A stretch of 64,000 nt of DNA from Micromonospora radicis (GCF_003583405.1 NZ_QXEC01000008.1:146970-210969); one strand, 5' to 3'; positions 8,798-17,199 are shown, counted from the first letter of the stretch. The notes: generated from the sequence alone by a model not told the origin. Numbers and translations are program-made.

Positions 8798-8897
8798 GCC
8801 CGATGGACCTGAACGAAAGAACGAACCTGGCCCGTAGTACGAGCGGGATCTGGCCGCGAGGATCGCGGCGCGAAGCCGATCGCCGGCCCGCACCGGC

Positions 8898-9539
8898 TCA
8901 GCCGAGCACCTCGTACCGGACCTCGATGTGACCGAGGTCGAGCGAGGCGATCTCGGCGAAGGCGGCCCGGGACAGGTCCAGGCAACGTCCGTCGATGAAC
9001 GGCCCCCGGTCGTTGATCCGGACGGTGATCGACTTTCCGTTGGCCGGATTCGTCACCCGGACCTTGGTGTCGAACGGCAGCGTCTTGTGGGCGGCCGTCA
9101 TCGCCTCCGGGTTGAACGTCTCGCCGTTCGCGGTCATCTGGCCCTGCCAGTAGAAGGAGGCGCCGCACGAGCCGGTGTCGACCACCGGGCGCGCGGTCGT
9201 CTTCTTCGCCGTCGGCGTCGGCGTGGGGCTGGACGTACGCGGCTTGCCACGCGAGGCCGCCTGGGCGGTGCGACTCGGCGTCGGGCTCGCCTTCGCGCTC
9301 GGCGACGAGGTGGGGCTCGGCGACGCGCTGGCGCTCACGCTCGGCGATCCGCTCGCCAGGTCGGCCGGGTCCAGGGTGGGCGAGAGGTCGATCGCCGCCG
9401 GCCGGACCGGCTCCGATCCGGCGGTCAGTCGTACGGCGCCGACGGTACCCCCGACGGCGAGAGCGACGGCCACCACGGCGCTGGCCGTGATACCGGCCGG
9501 CGACGTGATCCTGCGGGTACGGGTGTGCCTACCTGTCAC
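8898..9539 (-). CDS. RlpA-like double-psi beta-barrel exported protein
   Basis: 213 residues. One N-terminal membrane anchor/signal (about 14-40), a Ser/Pro/Thr-rich spacer (about 55-115), and a C-terminal double-psi beta-barrel: ASFYWQGQMTANGETFNP, THKTLPFDTKVRV-type segment and VRINDRGPFIDGRCLDLS. RlpA proteins bind or cleave naked glycan strands of peptidoglycan; the catalytic Asp of NDRGPF is present. Probably cell-wall associated. It is preceded by a clear promoter (9579-9608). The next gene downstream on the same strand is the RsbU phosphatase, 100 bases away. Confidence 0.88.
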   Translation of the reverse strand: MTGRHTRTRRITSPAGITASAVVAVALAVGGTVGAVRLTAGSEPVRPAAIDLSPTLDPADLASGSPSVSASASPSPTSSPSAKASPTPSRTAQAASRGKPRTSSPTPTPTAKKTTARPVVDTGSCGASFYWQGQMTANGETFNPEAMTAAHKTLPFDTKVRVTNPANGKSITVRINDRGPFIDGRCLDLSRAAFAEIASLDLGHIEVRYEVLG

Positions 9540-9578
9540 CGGCCCGGTCCTTTCCTCTGCGGATCAAATCGGGTCGGA

Positions 9579-9608
9579 CCATAACGAGAGAAGCACTTCG
9601 GAAGTCAA
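9579..9608 (-). promoter_or_regulatory. Promoter of the rlpA-like gene
   Basis: On the minus strand TTGACT (9608-9603) and TTATGG (9584-9579) are separated by 18 bases. Just upstream, CCGCAATTGCGG at 9628-9639 is a perfect 12-bp palindrome that could bind a regulator. Confidence 0.5.
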
Positions 9609-9683
9609 CGTGATCATGATGATATGGCCGCAATTGCGGTGATACGTGAAGCCGATCATCCGATCCGTGCTGGTCCGCGCGGC

Positions 9684-9744
9684 CCGCCGCCCGGTCCATC
9701 GCCCCGGCCCGCCGCCCGGTCCGCCGCCCGGTCCGCCGCCCGGT
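9684..9744. repeat. Short 12-bp tandem repeat
   Basis: CCGCCGCCCGGT occurs at 9684-9695, 9709-9720, 9721-9732 and 9733-9744, immediately ahead of the phosphoribosyltransferase gene. Probably slippage-derived. Confidence 0.7.
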
Positions 9745-9780
9745 CCATCGGCCGGCTCCTGGACAGCGGAGGATGGAGGC

Positions 9781-10332
9781 ATGTCCGCCGCGCTGAGGAG
9801 ACGCCTCGTCGAACTGTTCGCCTGGGTCGATCCCGGACCGGAGACGAGTCACCTGGTCAGCGACGTGACCGGCTGGTGGCGGGATCCGGTGGTCCTCGCG
9901 GCGCTCGGTCCCGCCTTGGTCGCGCCCTTCCGGTCGGCCCGGCCCACCGTGGTCGTCGCGCCGGCCGTCACCGGCTTCCTGCTCGGCCCGCTCGCCGCCA
10001 CCGCGCTGGGCGTGGGATTCGTCCCGGCACACAAGCCGGGCGACGGTCGACTACCGGCCGGACCGCTGACCTGGGCGCAGAGCCCACCCGACTTCCGTGG
10101 CCGCAGCGTCGACCTGGCGATCCGGGACCGGCACCTCGGCCCGGGCGACCGGGTACTGCTGGTGGACGACTGGGTCGCCACCGCCGCCCAGGTCCGCGCC
10201 GTGTACGAGATCTGTGCCGCCCGAGGTGCCGAGCCGCTGGGCACCTCAGCCGTGGTCGCCGCCTGCCCGCCCGCCGTCACCACCGAGTTACGCGTCCACG
10301 GCCTGCTGACCGATGCCGACCTGCCGGACTGA
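9781..10332 (+). CDS. Phosphoribosyltransferase-family protein
   Basis: 183 residues from ATG at 9781, chosen because GGAGG ends 4 bases before it; upstream in-frame codons fall in the 12-bp repeat. RVLLVDDWVATAAQ (about residue 124-137) is the PRPP-binding loop of type I phosphoribosyltransferases and VAPAVTGFLLGPLAA is the upstream loop, so it resembles adenine/xanthine phosphoribosyltransferases. The substrate cannot be told; the protein lacks other subgroup signatures I recognise. Convergent with the hydrolase gene across a repeat array. Confidence 0.75.
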   Translation: MSAALRRRLVELFAWVDPGPETSHLVSDVTGWWRDPVVLAALGPALVAPFRSARPTVVVAPAVTGFLLGPLAATALGVGFVPAHKPGDGRLPAGPLTWAQSPPDFRGRSVDLAIRDRHLGPGDRVLLVDDWVATAAQVRAVYEICAARGAEPLGTSAVVAACPPAVTTELRVHGLLTDADLPD

Positions 10333-10416
10333 ACGGGCCACTGGGCCGGGCCGGCCGTGATCGTCCGCGCGGCCAACGACGTCCAGGCCCGGCAGGGCGT
10401 CCGCCCGGCCACCGGA

Positions 10417-10556
10417 CCGGGCCGTTCAGGCCGGGCCGTTCAGGCCGGGCCGTTCAGGCCGGGCCGTTCAGGCCGGGCCGTTCAGGCCGGGCCGTTCAGG
10501 CCGGGCCGTTCAGGCCGGGCCGTTCAGGCCGGGCCGTTCAGGCCGGGCCGTTCAGC
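10417..10556. repeat. Ten-copy 14-bp tandem repeat
   Basis: The unit CCGGGCCGTTCAGG is repeated ten times without interruption (last base changed in the final copy). The last copy contains the stop codon (10552-10554) of the minus-strand hydrolase gene. No spacers, so it is not CRISPR. Each junction gives a GGCC-G-GGCC near-palindrome that could pair. Confidence 0.95.
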
Positions 10557-11067
10557 GGACGAAGTCCTCCACCACCGTGCAGACCCGGCCCAGCGCCTCC
10601 GCGGAGCGGGCCAGCGGACCCGGCACCATCAACGCGTGGTCGGCGCCCGGGATCTCCAGCACGTGCGGGGTCAGCCGGCGGGCCGTCGCGCCGTCCCAGG
10701 ACGAGTCGGCCGTACCGCCGACCAGGATGAACGGTGCCGTGGCGCGGCGCAGCGCGTCGACCACCTCGCCTCGGTGCAGCAGCGGGGTGAGCCAGACGGC
10801 GGGCAGCCCCCGATTGACCGCCAGCGGTGCGGCCAGCGTGCCGAGCGACTTGCCGACCAGCAGGTCGGTGCGCTCGGCAAGGGTCGGCGCCACCTGGTCG
10901 CAGACCCACCTGCCGATGGTCTCCACATCGAAGTCCTCCGGCACCTGCCAGGAGATCCCGTGCAGCCCGAAGCCGGCCCGGCGCAGCGCCTCACCCAGGT
11001 AGAGGAAGAGAGGGTACCGGGTGTCGTAACCCCGGCCCGGGATGAGCACCGCACGTCGGTCCGCCAT
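10552..11067 (-). CDS. Small alpha/beta hydrolase
   Basis: 171 residues from ATG at 11067, chosen because AAGGAGA lies 5-11 bases upstream. LIPGRGYDTRYPLF is the oxyanion-hole end, GKSLGTLAAPLA (Ser about residue 84) the nucleophile elbow, and IPGADHALMVPG carries the catalytic His near the C terminus. Short for the fold, similar to the YdeN/KANL3-Tex30-like small hydrolases; substrate unknown. Its stop codon lies within the 14-bp repeat array, so array slippage could change the 3' untranslated region but not the coding part. Confidence 0.8.
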   Translation of the reverse strand: MADRRAVLIPGRGYDTRYPLFLYLGEALRRAGFGLHGISWQVPEDFDVETIGRWVCDQVAPTLAERTDLLVGKSLGTLAAPLAVNRGLPAVWLTPLLHRGEVVDALRRATAPFILVGGTADSSWDGATARRLTPHVLEIPGADHALMVPGPLARSAEALGRVCTVVEDFVR

Positions 11068-11121
11068 GGACATCTCCTTCTTGTCGGGCATCGACCGTAC
11101 CCCCGGGGAGGGCGTGGCGGC

Positions 11122-11604
11122 ATGACCGAAGCGTCACCCGGCGCTCGCCGACCGGCCGGTACCCTCGACAGGATGTGGCCACGGATCGGCGCACTGCGCA
11201 CCCTTGCCCTCGGCACCCCCGGCGAGCTGCGCGCGAACCTCAACACCCTGGTACTGAACGGGCTGAAGACCGCAACCGCCGGGCTGCTCGACGAGTACGC
11301 CACGGAGGGCGAGGAACTGGAGCAGGTCGGCGAGCGGCTGGCCCTCGTCGACGACCAGGACGCGCTGGTCGGCGTCGTCGAGGTGACCGGTGTGCAGGTG
11401 ACCCGGTTTGCCGAAGTTCCCTGGGAGTTCGCGCGTGCGGAGGGCGAGGGCGAGCGTTCGATCGAGGAGTGGCGCGCCGGCCACGCCGCCTACTGGGCCC
11501 GGCTCGGCACTCCGGTCACCGACACCACCGAGGTCGTCTGCGTCCGCTTCCGGCTGGTTTCCGCCGGTGCCGGCGGTGTCGCCACCGGCGACCTCGGCAC
11601 CTGA
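11122..11604 (+). CDS. ASCH-domain protein
   Basis: 160 residues from ATG at 11122, which has GGGGAGG about 8-14 bases upstream; a second ATG at 11173 (MWPRIGALRTLALGTPGE) is also possible. LVLNGLKTATAGLL, EQVGERLALVDDQD and VEVTGVQVTRFAEVPWEFA are typical ASCH-fold segments, a PUA-like fold thought to bind RNA. Similar bacterial proteins include a ribonuclease and amidohydrolases; exact role unknown. Divergent from the hydrolase gene. Confidence 0.8.
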   Translation: MTEASPGARRPAGTLDRMWPRIGALRTLALGTPGELRANLNTLVLNGLKTATAGLLDEYATEGEELEQVGERLALVDDQDALVGVVEVTGVQVTRFAEVPWEFARAEGEGERSIEEWRAGHAAYWARLGTPVTDTTEVVCVRFRLVSAGAGGVATGDLGT

Positions 11605-11625
11605 CGCGACCCTCCAACCCTCCGG

Positions 11626-12504
11626 TCAGCCGCGCAGCTCGGGCAGCAGGCGGGTGGCGACGTCCGCCAGGACCGCCTCGTCACCGGTGTACCAGCTGCT
11701 CTCCCGGGGCCAGTGCGTGATCACGTCGGTGAAGCCCAGCTCGGCGGCCCGACCGACCTGGTCGGCGAAGAACTGGGCGCTGCTCAGCGAGAAGACGGGT
11801 GCCCCGTCCAGCGAGAGGTAACGGTCCAGGCCGGTCGGCTCGCGTCCCTCGGCGGCCAGCGTCGTGTCGAGCCGCTCCGCCAGCTCGGCGACCCCGGCCC
11901 ACCATCCGTCCAGATCGTCGCCGCCCGCCCCGTAGGTCACCCAGCCCTGCCCGAACCGGGCGGCCAGCCGGATCGACCGCGGACCGTTGGCGGCCATCAC
12001 GAACGGCACCCGAGGTCGCTGCACGCAGCCGGGGTTGTTGCGGGCGCCCACCGCCGCGAACCAGTCACCCCGCCAGGTGGTGCCGTCCTCCCGCAGGATC
12101 GCGTCGAGCAACTCGGTGAACTCGGCGAACCGGTCCACCCGCTGCCGCGGCGGCAGCGTCTCGCCGCCGAGCACCGCCGAGTCGAAGCCGATGCCGCCCG
12201 CCCCCAACCCGAGCAGCACCCGCCCGTCGGAGACGTCGTCGAGCGCGGTCACCTGCCGGGCGAACGCCGCCGGGTGCCGGAAGTTCGGGGACGCCACCAG
12301 CGTGCCGAGCCGGATCCGGGAGGTGACCGTCGCGGCGGCGGTCAACGTACCCATCGAGTCGAACCACGGCCCGTCCACCAGATCCCGCCAGCCCAGGTGG
12401 TCGTACGTCCAGGCATGGTCGAAGCCCCACTCGTCGGCCTGCTGCCAGCGGTGCCGGGCCACCGACCAGCGCTGATCGGGCAGAATCACGATGCCAATCC
12501 GCAT
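11626..12504 (-). CDS. LLM-class flavin-dependent oxidoreductase
   Basis: 292 residues from ATG at 12504 (MRIGIVILPDQRW). Luciferase-like TIM-barrel motifs are visible: AWTYDHLGWRD, RIRLGTLVASPNFRHPAAFARQ, LDDVSDGRVLLGLGAG and PFVMAANGPRSIRLAARFGQGW. In Micromonosporaceae such enzymes often use FMN or F420. Substrate unknown. It ends 20 bases from the convergent ASCH gene and is followed upstream by a tiny membrane-protein gene on the same strand. Confidence 0.85.
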   Translation of the reverse strand: MRIGIVILPDQRWSVARHRWQQADEWGFDHAWTYDHLGWRDLVDGPWFDSMGTLTAAATVTSRIRLGTLVASPNFRHPAAFARQVTALDDVSDGRVLLGLGAGGIGFDSAVLGGETLPPRQRVDRFAEFTELLDAILREDGTTWRGDWFAAVGARNNPGCVQRPRVPFVMAANGPRSIRLAARFGQGWVTYGAGGDDLDGWWAGVAELAERLDTTLAAEGREPTGLDRYLSLDGAPVFSLSSAQFFADQVGRAAELGFTDVITHWPRESSWYTGDEAVLADVATRLLPELRG

Positions 12505-12552
12505 GCCCGCCAGGGTACGGCTCCGATCCGCCCCGACCGGCGCCGCGCGGAG

Positions 12553-12669
12553 TCAGCCCTGCCCACGCTTGCGTCGGCTCGCCCAGACGCCAGCCGCCAC
12601 CGCCGCCGTTATCGGCAGCAGGCAGCACAGGCTGAGCAGGAACAAGTGCCAAGGCTTGATCGCACCCAC
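12553..12669 (-). CDS. 38-residue single-span membrane protein
   Basis: A GTG start at 12669 is the only in-frame start after a stop at 12679-12681. The product begins MGAIKPWHLFLLSLCCLLP, has one hydrophobic helix of about 22 residues (8-30) and ends in a positive RRKRGQG tail, as expected for an N-out/C-in small membrane protein. The KPWH motif before the helix recurs in small actinomycete membrane proteins (some TatA-like), though no TatA amphipathic helix follows here. Function unknown. It lies 48 bases upstream of the LLM gene on the same strand. Confidence 0.65.
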   Translation of the reverse strand: MGAIKPWHLFLLSLCCLLPITAAVAAGVWASRRKRGQG

Positions 12670-12733
12670 ACCAGCACCCTAACCACCCCCCACCCCCACC
12701 ACCCCCGCTCCACCCACCCCACCCCGCTCCGCT

Positions 12734-12800
12734 CCCGTTGATCATGAGGTTGGCGGCGATGTTGATCTCCCCGACTGCCGCCAACCTCATGATCAACGGG
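12734..12800. repeat. Long GATC-containing intergenic hairpin A
   Basis: A perfect 24-bp stem (12734-12757 with 12777-12800) and 19-base loop; the arm contains GTTGATCATGAGGTTGG. It lies between divergent genes, so it is not a simple terminator. The arm core is shared with the hairpin at 56801-56858. Confidence 0.9.
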
Positions 12801-12852
12801 GCTTCGGCGACGTGGGGCAGCGGGCGGCGGGGGCTGACGCTAGGGTCCGAGA

Positions 12853-13374
12853 ATGGTGGAGATGCATATCGATCCCACACTCGGGCCGGTGCTGGCGCGC
12901 ACGGGCGACGAGCGCGCGGTGCTCGAATCCTTCCTCGACTTCCACCGTGCCGTGGTACTGCGGAAGCTACGTGGGCTCTCCGAGGCCGACGCCACCCACC
13001 GGCTGGTGCCGTCCGCGACCACGCTCGCCGGCCTGATCAAACACCTCACCCTCGTAGAGCGGAACTGGTTCCCGGCGCTGCTCGATCCCGGCCCCGGCGA
13101 GGTCCACCTCACCTCGCCGGAGGACGCGGCGGCCAGCTTCGCCCTGACCGACGGGGAGACCGTCGAGGGGCTCGCGGCGGCCTACGAGGCGCAGTGCGTC
13201 CGCTCCCGAGAGGTGGCCGCGCGGTTCGACCTCGACCACGTAGCGCCGCAACCGCAGCTCGGTGAGGTGTCGCTGCGCTGGATCCTGGTGCACATGATCG
13301 AGGAAACGGCCCGACACGCCGGCCACGCCGACATCCTCCGAGAACTGACCGACGGCTCGACCGGCGCCCTCTGA
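12853..13374 (+). CDS. DinB/DUF664 family protein (mycothiol transferase-like)
   Basis: 173 residues from ATG at 12853. Four-helix DinB signatures: TTLAGLIKHLTLVERNWF (first metal His near residue 60) and MIEETARHAGHADILRE near the C terminus, which supplies the other two His ligands and is diagnostic of DUF664. Family members are mycothiol- or bacillithiol-dependent S-transferases used in detoxification. Monocistronic. Confidence 0.88.
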   Translation: MVEMHIDPTLGPVLARTGDERAVLESFLDFHRAVVLRKLRGLSEADATHRLVPSATTLAGLIKHLTLVERNWFPALLDPGPGEVHLTSPEDAAASFALTDGETVEGLAAAYEAQCVRSREVAARFDLDHVAPQPQLGEVSLRWILVHMIEETARHAGHADILRELTDGSTGAL

Positions 13375-13490
13375 CCGAGCCTCCGAGCCAGCCTGCTTTC
13401 CGACCGGGGCGGACCGCACCGACCCGACGGAACCGGATGGTGATCGGGCCGGCAGCGGCGCAGCCGGCCCACGAAGCGGCGGAAACGAAC

Positions 13491-13527
13491 GAAGCCCAGG
13501 TCCGGGACGATTCCTGACCTGGGCTTC
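13491..13527 (-). terminator. Terminator after tRNA-Gly
   Basis: A 12-bp perfect stem (GAAGCCCAGGTC at 13491-13502 with complement at 13516-13527) and 13-base loop directly follow the minus-strand tRNA. Confidence 0.75.
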
Positions 13528-13531
13528 ACGT

Positions 13532-13605
13532 TGGAGCGGGTGACGGGAATCGAACCCGCACTGTCAGCTTGGGAAGCTGATGTTCTGCCATTGAACTACA
13601 CCCGC
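13532..13605 (-). tRNA. tRNA-Gly (anticodon CCC)
   Basis: The minus strand folds into a cloverleaf: acceptor GCGGGTG/CACCCGC, anticodon stem TCAGC/GCTGA with loop TTCCCAA (anticodon CCC), T arm with GGTTCGATTCC, and an encoded CCA end at 13532-13534. Confidence 0.95.
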
Positions 13606-13806
13606 AAGCGGGATCACTGTACCTGAGTCACCGGCCCGGTGCACCCAGGCACCCCGGACCGGGGGCGGGCAGCGGCCCGGCAGGAAGTTTCATTCCCGCA
13701 ACATATGCCCATGTTCAAATCCGTCGATGGGTTGTAACGTCTGCCCCACGTTTTCGGCACGACGCGACACAACCCCCGGTCGCGTCGACAGAAAGAGGGT
13801 GGGCTT

Positions 13807-14814
13807 ATGGGACTCCGTCCCGTCCTGCTGAACCGGCGCCTCGCCGGCATCGCATCGACATCGCTGGCCGTGGTCCTCGGCGTGACCACGGTCGGCCTGC
13901 TCCCCGTCGCCAACACGACCGCCAGCCCCGCCGTGGCCGCCGCCGCCCACGCCGACGAGGAGTGCGTGGACGAGACCGGCACCGCGGCCCGGGTCCGGGG
14001 CGACGGCGTCGTCGTCGAACACGACCCGAACGAGCTGACCATGGCCCAGGTGCGCCAGCGGGAGTCCGAGTTCGCCGACCTGCTCCAGGAGCGGGCCAAG
14101 CGGGTCGGGCAGCGTACGCTCGGCGTGCAGGCCGCTGCGGCTTCGGTCACCATCCCGGTGGTGGTGCACGTGATCCGGCGCGACACCACGCGGACCGGTG
14201 GAAACATCCCCGACTCCATGATCCAGTCGCAGATCAACGTGCTCAACCAGTCGTTCAGCGGGGCGACGGGCGGGGCGGCCACCGCGTTCGCGTTCCAGTT
14301 GCAGAGCATCAACCGGGTCACCAACACGTCGTGGTACCCGATCCGGCAGGGCACCACCGCCGAACGGCAGATGAAGACCCAACTCCGCCAGGGCAACAAG
14401 GGAACCCTCAACATCTACCTCGGTGCGCTGAGCAACAACCTGCTCGGCTGGGCGACGTTCCCGCAGACCACCCTGAACGTGATGGACGGCGTGGTGGTGC
14501 TGAGCGAGTCGCTGCCCGGCGGCACGGCCACCAACTACAACCAGGGTGACACCGGCACCCACGAGGTCGGGCACTGGCTGAACCTGTACCACACCTTCCA
14601 GGGTGGCTGCTCCGGCCAGGGCGACCAGGTCGCGGACACCCCGGCGGAGGCGTCACCGGCGAGCGGCTGCCCCACCGGTCGGGACACCTGCTCCAGCCCG
14701 GGCCTCGACCCGATCACCAACTTCATGGACTACTCGTACGACTCGTGCATGTACCAGTTCACCCCGGGCCAGGCGACCCGGATGATCAACGCCTGGAACA
14801 CCTACCGAGCGTAG
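13807..14814 (+). CDS. Secreted zinc metalloprotease, M43 (pappalysin/cytophagalysin-like)
   Basis: 335 residues. An N-terminal signal peptide (hydrophobic about 13-48) is followed by a propeptide and catalytic domain: IPVVVHVIRR strand, GTHEVGHWLNLYHTF near residue 248-262 (three zinc His plus catalytic Glu), four Cys in the following loops (GGCSGQ, SGCPTGRDTCSS) and the Met-turn NFMDYSYDSCM. This is the M43B pattern. Exported protease, substrate unknown. GAAAGAGGGTGGGC precedes the ATG as a ribosome site. A long hairpin follows the stop codon. Confidence 0.92.
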   Translation: MGLRPVLLNRRLAGIASTSLAVVLGVTTVGLLPVANTTASPAVAAAAHADEECVDETGTAARVRGDGVVVEHDPNELTMAQVRQRESEFADLLQERAKRVGQRTLGVQAAAASVTIPVVVHVIRRDTTRTGGNIPDSMIQSQINVLNQSFSGATGGAATAFAFQLQSINRVTNTSWYPIRQGTTAERQMKTQLRQGNKGTLNIYLGALSNNLLGWATFPQTTLNVMDGVVVLSESLPGGTATNYNQGDTGTHEVGHWLNLYHTFQGGCSGQGDQVADTPAEASPASGCPTGRDTCSSPGLDPITNFMDYSYDSCMYQFTPGQATRMINAWNTYRA

Positions 14815-14828
14815 CCGGGCCACTTTGC

Positions 14829-14877
14829 AGATCCTGGTGCGATCGTGTTCCGACGAGGACCGATCGCACCAGGATCT
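14829..14877. repeat. Long GATC-containing intergenic hairpin B
   Basis: A 17-bp perfect stem (AGATCCTGGTGCGATCG at 14829-14845 with complement at 14861-14877) and a 15-base loop lie between convergent genes. It can serve as a bidirectional terminator. Confidence 0.9.
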
Positions 14878-14933
14878 CTGCCGGGAGCCGCGCGGACGCT
14901 GACCCGCGCGCCGGGGTCAGGTGACGGACGACG

Positions 14934-15470
14934 TCAGGCGGCGCGTCGGGCGGAGTGGGCCGCCGCCAACGGGACCGGACGCTGCGCCTGCGGGGTGGCT
15001 CCGACCGGATCGAGCCAGACCTGGACGGCCGGGCCGCCGACCGGATCGGCCGAACCGGCGCTGCTGTGCCCGCGACGCGAGAGCATCGCCACGTCGACCG
15101 AGAACTCGAACAACCGCCAGTCGGCGAGCGGCGCGGCCCGTGCGGCCAGGGCCAACCGGGCCACCGTGGCGTCGTCGGTGACCGGCCAGGCCCGGCCCGC
15201 GACGTACGCCTCGTCGTCGCTCTCCTCCGGCGGGAAGGAGTGCAGCGCGTAGCGCCCGTCGCGCTCCAGGTCACGCCGCTTCGGTGAGTCGATCACGAAG
15301 CAGAAGAGACCGTCGTCGGTGATCACCGGGGAGACCGGGTGCACCCGGGGCCCACCGTCGGCGCGAACCGTGGCCAGGTAGCCGAAGCCCGGGCCGTACT
15401 GCTGCATGAGAAGGCGGATCCCGTCGGCGAGTCGAGGCTCGTCAGCGGCGAATTCGGACCAGGAAGCCAT
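14934..15470 (-). CDS. Pyridoxamine 5'-phosphate oxidase-fold protein, LexA-linked
   Basis: 178 residues from ATG at 15470. [31 protein letters not shown] and [20 protein letters not shown] are the split-barrel flavin-binding pattern of the PPOX/F420 family; the Cys/Ser-rich C-terminal third has no known motif. A TAGAAT box lies 7 bases before the ATG, so the message is probably leaderless, and a LexA box (15483-15498) abuts it. This predicts induction on DNA damage, which is inferred from sequence only. Substrate unknown. Confidence 0.85.
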   Translation of the reverse strand: MASWSEFAADEPRLADGIRLLMQQYGPGFGYLATVRADGGPRVHPVSPVITDDGLFCFVIDSPKRRDLERDGRYALHSFPPEESDDEAYVAGRAWPVTDDATVARLALAARAAPLADWRLFEFSVDVAMLSRRGHSSAGSADPVGGPAVQVWLDPVGATPQAQRPVPLAAAHSARRAA

Positions 15471-15476
15471 GCCGAC

Positions 15477-15498
15477 ATTCTATCGAACATACGTTCTA
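15477..15498. promoter_or_regulatory. LexA (SOS) box next to a leaderless -10 element
   Basis: TCGAAC-ATAC-GTTCTA (15483-15498) differs by one base from the actinobacterial SOS consensus TCGAAC-N4-GTTCGA. On the minus strand TAGAAT (15482-15477) follows immediately, 7 bases ahead of the oxidoreductase start. The box also lies about 50 bases upstream of dcd on the plus strand, so either or both genes may be repressed by LexA. Confidence 0.75.
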
Positions 15499-15545
15499 AG
15501 CAGGTAGTCCGACACGCAGGTCAGCCATATCGGTATGGTGTGGCG

Positions 15546-16124
15546 ATGCTGCTCTCCGACCGCGACCTGGTCTCCGAGATCAAGGCGGGCACCCTGGCGT
15601 TGGAGCCGTTCGACCCCACGCTGGTGCAGCCGTCCAGCATCGACGTACGCCTGGACAAGCTGTTCCGGGTGTTCAACAACCACCTCTACACACACATCGA
15701 CCCGGCCACCAGGCAGGACGACCTCACCTCACCGGTGGAGGTGCCCGACGGTGAGCCGTTCGTGCTGCACCCCGGCGAGTTCGTACTCGCCTCCACACTG
15801 GAGGTCATCTCCCTCGGCGACCAGCTCGCCGGCCGCCTCGAAGGCAAGTCCAGCCTGGGCCGGCTCGGTCTGCTCACCCACTCCACCGCCGGCTTCATCG
15901 ACCCCGGCTTCTCCGGGCACGTCACGCTGGAGCTGTCCAACGTGGCCAACCTGCCGATCACCCTCTGGCCCGGCATGAAGATCGGTCAGCTCTGCATCTT
16001 CCGGCTCTCCTCGCCCGCCGAGCACCCGTACGGGTCGGCCGTCTACGGCTCGCGCTACCAGGGCCAGCGCGGCCCGACGCCGAGCCGCGCCTGGCAGAAC
16101 TGGCGTACCTGGCCGACCCGCTGA
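15546..16124 (+). CDS. dcd: dCTP deaminase (probably dUMP-forming)
   Basis: 192 residues from ATG at 15546 ([15 protein letters not shown]). [69 protein letters not shown] and [15 protein letters not shown] cover the family from end to end; SSLGR and the Glu of the [11 protein letters not shown] region are the active site. Mycobacterial Dcd makes dUMP directly from dCTP, and the length here fits that group. Supplies dUMP for thymidylate synthesis. Its promoter region carries the LexA box. Confidence 0.95.
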   Translation: MLLSDRDLVSEIKAGTLALEPFDPTLVQPSSIDVRLDKLFRVFNNHLYTHIDPATRQDDLTSPVEVPDGEPFVLHPGEFVLASTLEVISLGDQLAGRLEGKSSLGRLGLLTHSTAGFIDPGFSGHVTLELSNVANLPITLWPGMKIGQLCIFRLSSPAEHPYGSAVYGSRYQGQRGPTPSRAWQNWRTWPTR

Positions 16125-16139
16125 CCCGCCACCCGACGC

Positions 16140-17180
16140 TCAACCGGGTCGGCCGAAGCTGTGGATCGGACTGCTGTCCAGCGGCTTCATCTTGACCGGC
16201 TGCCCCGCGCGGGATGCGTGCACCACCCAACCATCGCCCACGTACATCCCGACGTGGTGCAGGTCGCGGTAGTAGAAGACCAGGTCACCCGGGCGCAGCA
16301 CGGCACGGCTGACGGACGCGGTGACCTGACGCTGCCGCGCGGCGTTGTGCGGCAGCAGCACCCCGGCCCGCGCCCAGGCCGCCAGCATCAGGCCGGAGCA
16401 GTCGTACGCGTTCGGCCCCTCGGCACCCCACGCGTACGGCTTGCCGATCTGCGCGCAGGCGAACTTGACCGCAGTGCCGGCTGCCCCACCCGGGTAGCTG
16501 GCCGGACAGGGCGCCGGCCGCAGTGGGCCACCGCCGCCGCTGTCGTACGCCCGCAGCCGCAGCCGCTGCAACCGGTCGATCTCGGCGTCGATCTGCCGTC
16601 GCTTCGCCGCCAGCTCGGTCTCCGTGCGGGTCAACTGGGCGATGGTGCGTTCCAGCACGTTCCTGGCCGCGACGAGTTCGTCGCGCAGCTCGCTGGCCTG
16701 CCGTACGTCCTGCTGCTGGTAGTGGGCGTACCGGTCGAGCAGGCCGAGCTGCTCGACCACCTCGCCGGGCGACCCGCTGCCCAGCAGGGCGTTGACCGCC
16801 CGTACGCTGCCGCCCTTGTACGCCCGCGCGGCCAGCGCACCGACCCGGGCCATCGCGGCGTCGACCTGCTGTTGCAACGGTGCGATCCGGGCGGCCAGGG
16901 CGTCGGCCTCCCGCCGCTTCACGGCCAGGTCCTGGCGGGTCGCGTTGTGTCGTTCGATGACGGGTTCGAGGCGATTCCAGTCCGCGTCGATCTGGCGCTC
17001 GATCTCGTCGACTGTCGGGTCGGCGTGAGCCGCCGTCGCGCCGCCGGTCAGGATGACGGCGGTCACGGTCAGGGCGGCGAGTGCGGTGGTGCAGCGGTAC
17101 CAGCGGGATCGCGGCGCAGCCGCCGTCGGGCCGGGTGTCACCGGCCGCGATGACGGTGGCCGCGGGGCATGGTGTGCCAC
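16140..17180 (-). CDS. NlpC/P60 peptidoglycan endopeptidase (RipA/RpfIP-like), riboswitch-controlled
   Basis: 346 residues from GTG at 17180, with AAGGAGT about 10 bases upstream. Signal/anchor about 28-52 (cleavage after AAHA), long coiled coil with an IERQIDADWNRLEPVIERHN start (about 55-210), Gly/Pro linker with two Cys, and a C-terminal NlpC/P60 domain: NAYDCSGLMLAAW (nucleophile Cys), HHVGMYVG and WVVHASRAG (His). Cleaves D-Glu-meso-DAP stem-peptide bonds in the wall. The coiled coil is the usual autoinhibitory/partner-binding region. A ydaO c-di-AMP riboswitch precedes it; the related gene at 17510-18517 lies just upstream but has its own terminator. Confidence 0.93.
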   Translation of the reverse strand: MAHHAPRPPSSRPVTPGPTAAAPRSRWYRCTTALAALTVTAVILTGGATAAHADPTVDEIERQIDADWNRLEPVIERHNATRQDLAVKRREADALAARIAPLQQQVDAAMARVGALAARAYKGGSVRAVNALLGSGSPGEVVEQLGLLDRYAHYQQQDVRQASELRDELVAARNVLERTIAQLTRTETELAAKRRQIDAEIDRLQRLRLRAYDSGGGGPLRPAPCPASYPGGAAGTAVKFACAQIGKPYAWGAEGPNAYDCSGLMLAAWARAGVLLPHNAARQRQVTASVSRAVLRPGDLVFYYRDLHHVGMYVGDGWVVHASRAGQPVKMKPLDSSPIHSFGRPG

Positions 17181-17199
17181 CGGGCTCCGTACTCCTTCT

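Noticed and set aside
10417..10556. CRISPR-like direct repeats
   Set aside because: Repeats are contiguous with no spacers and no cas genes in the window; simple tandem repeat.
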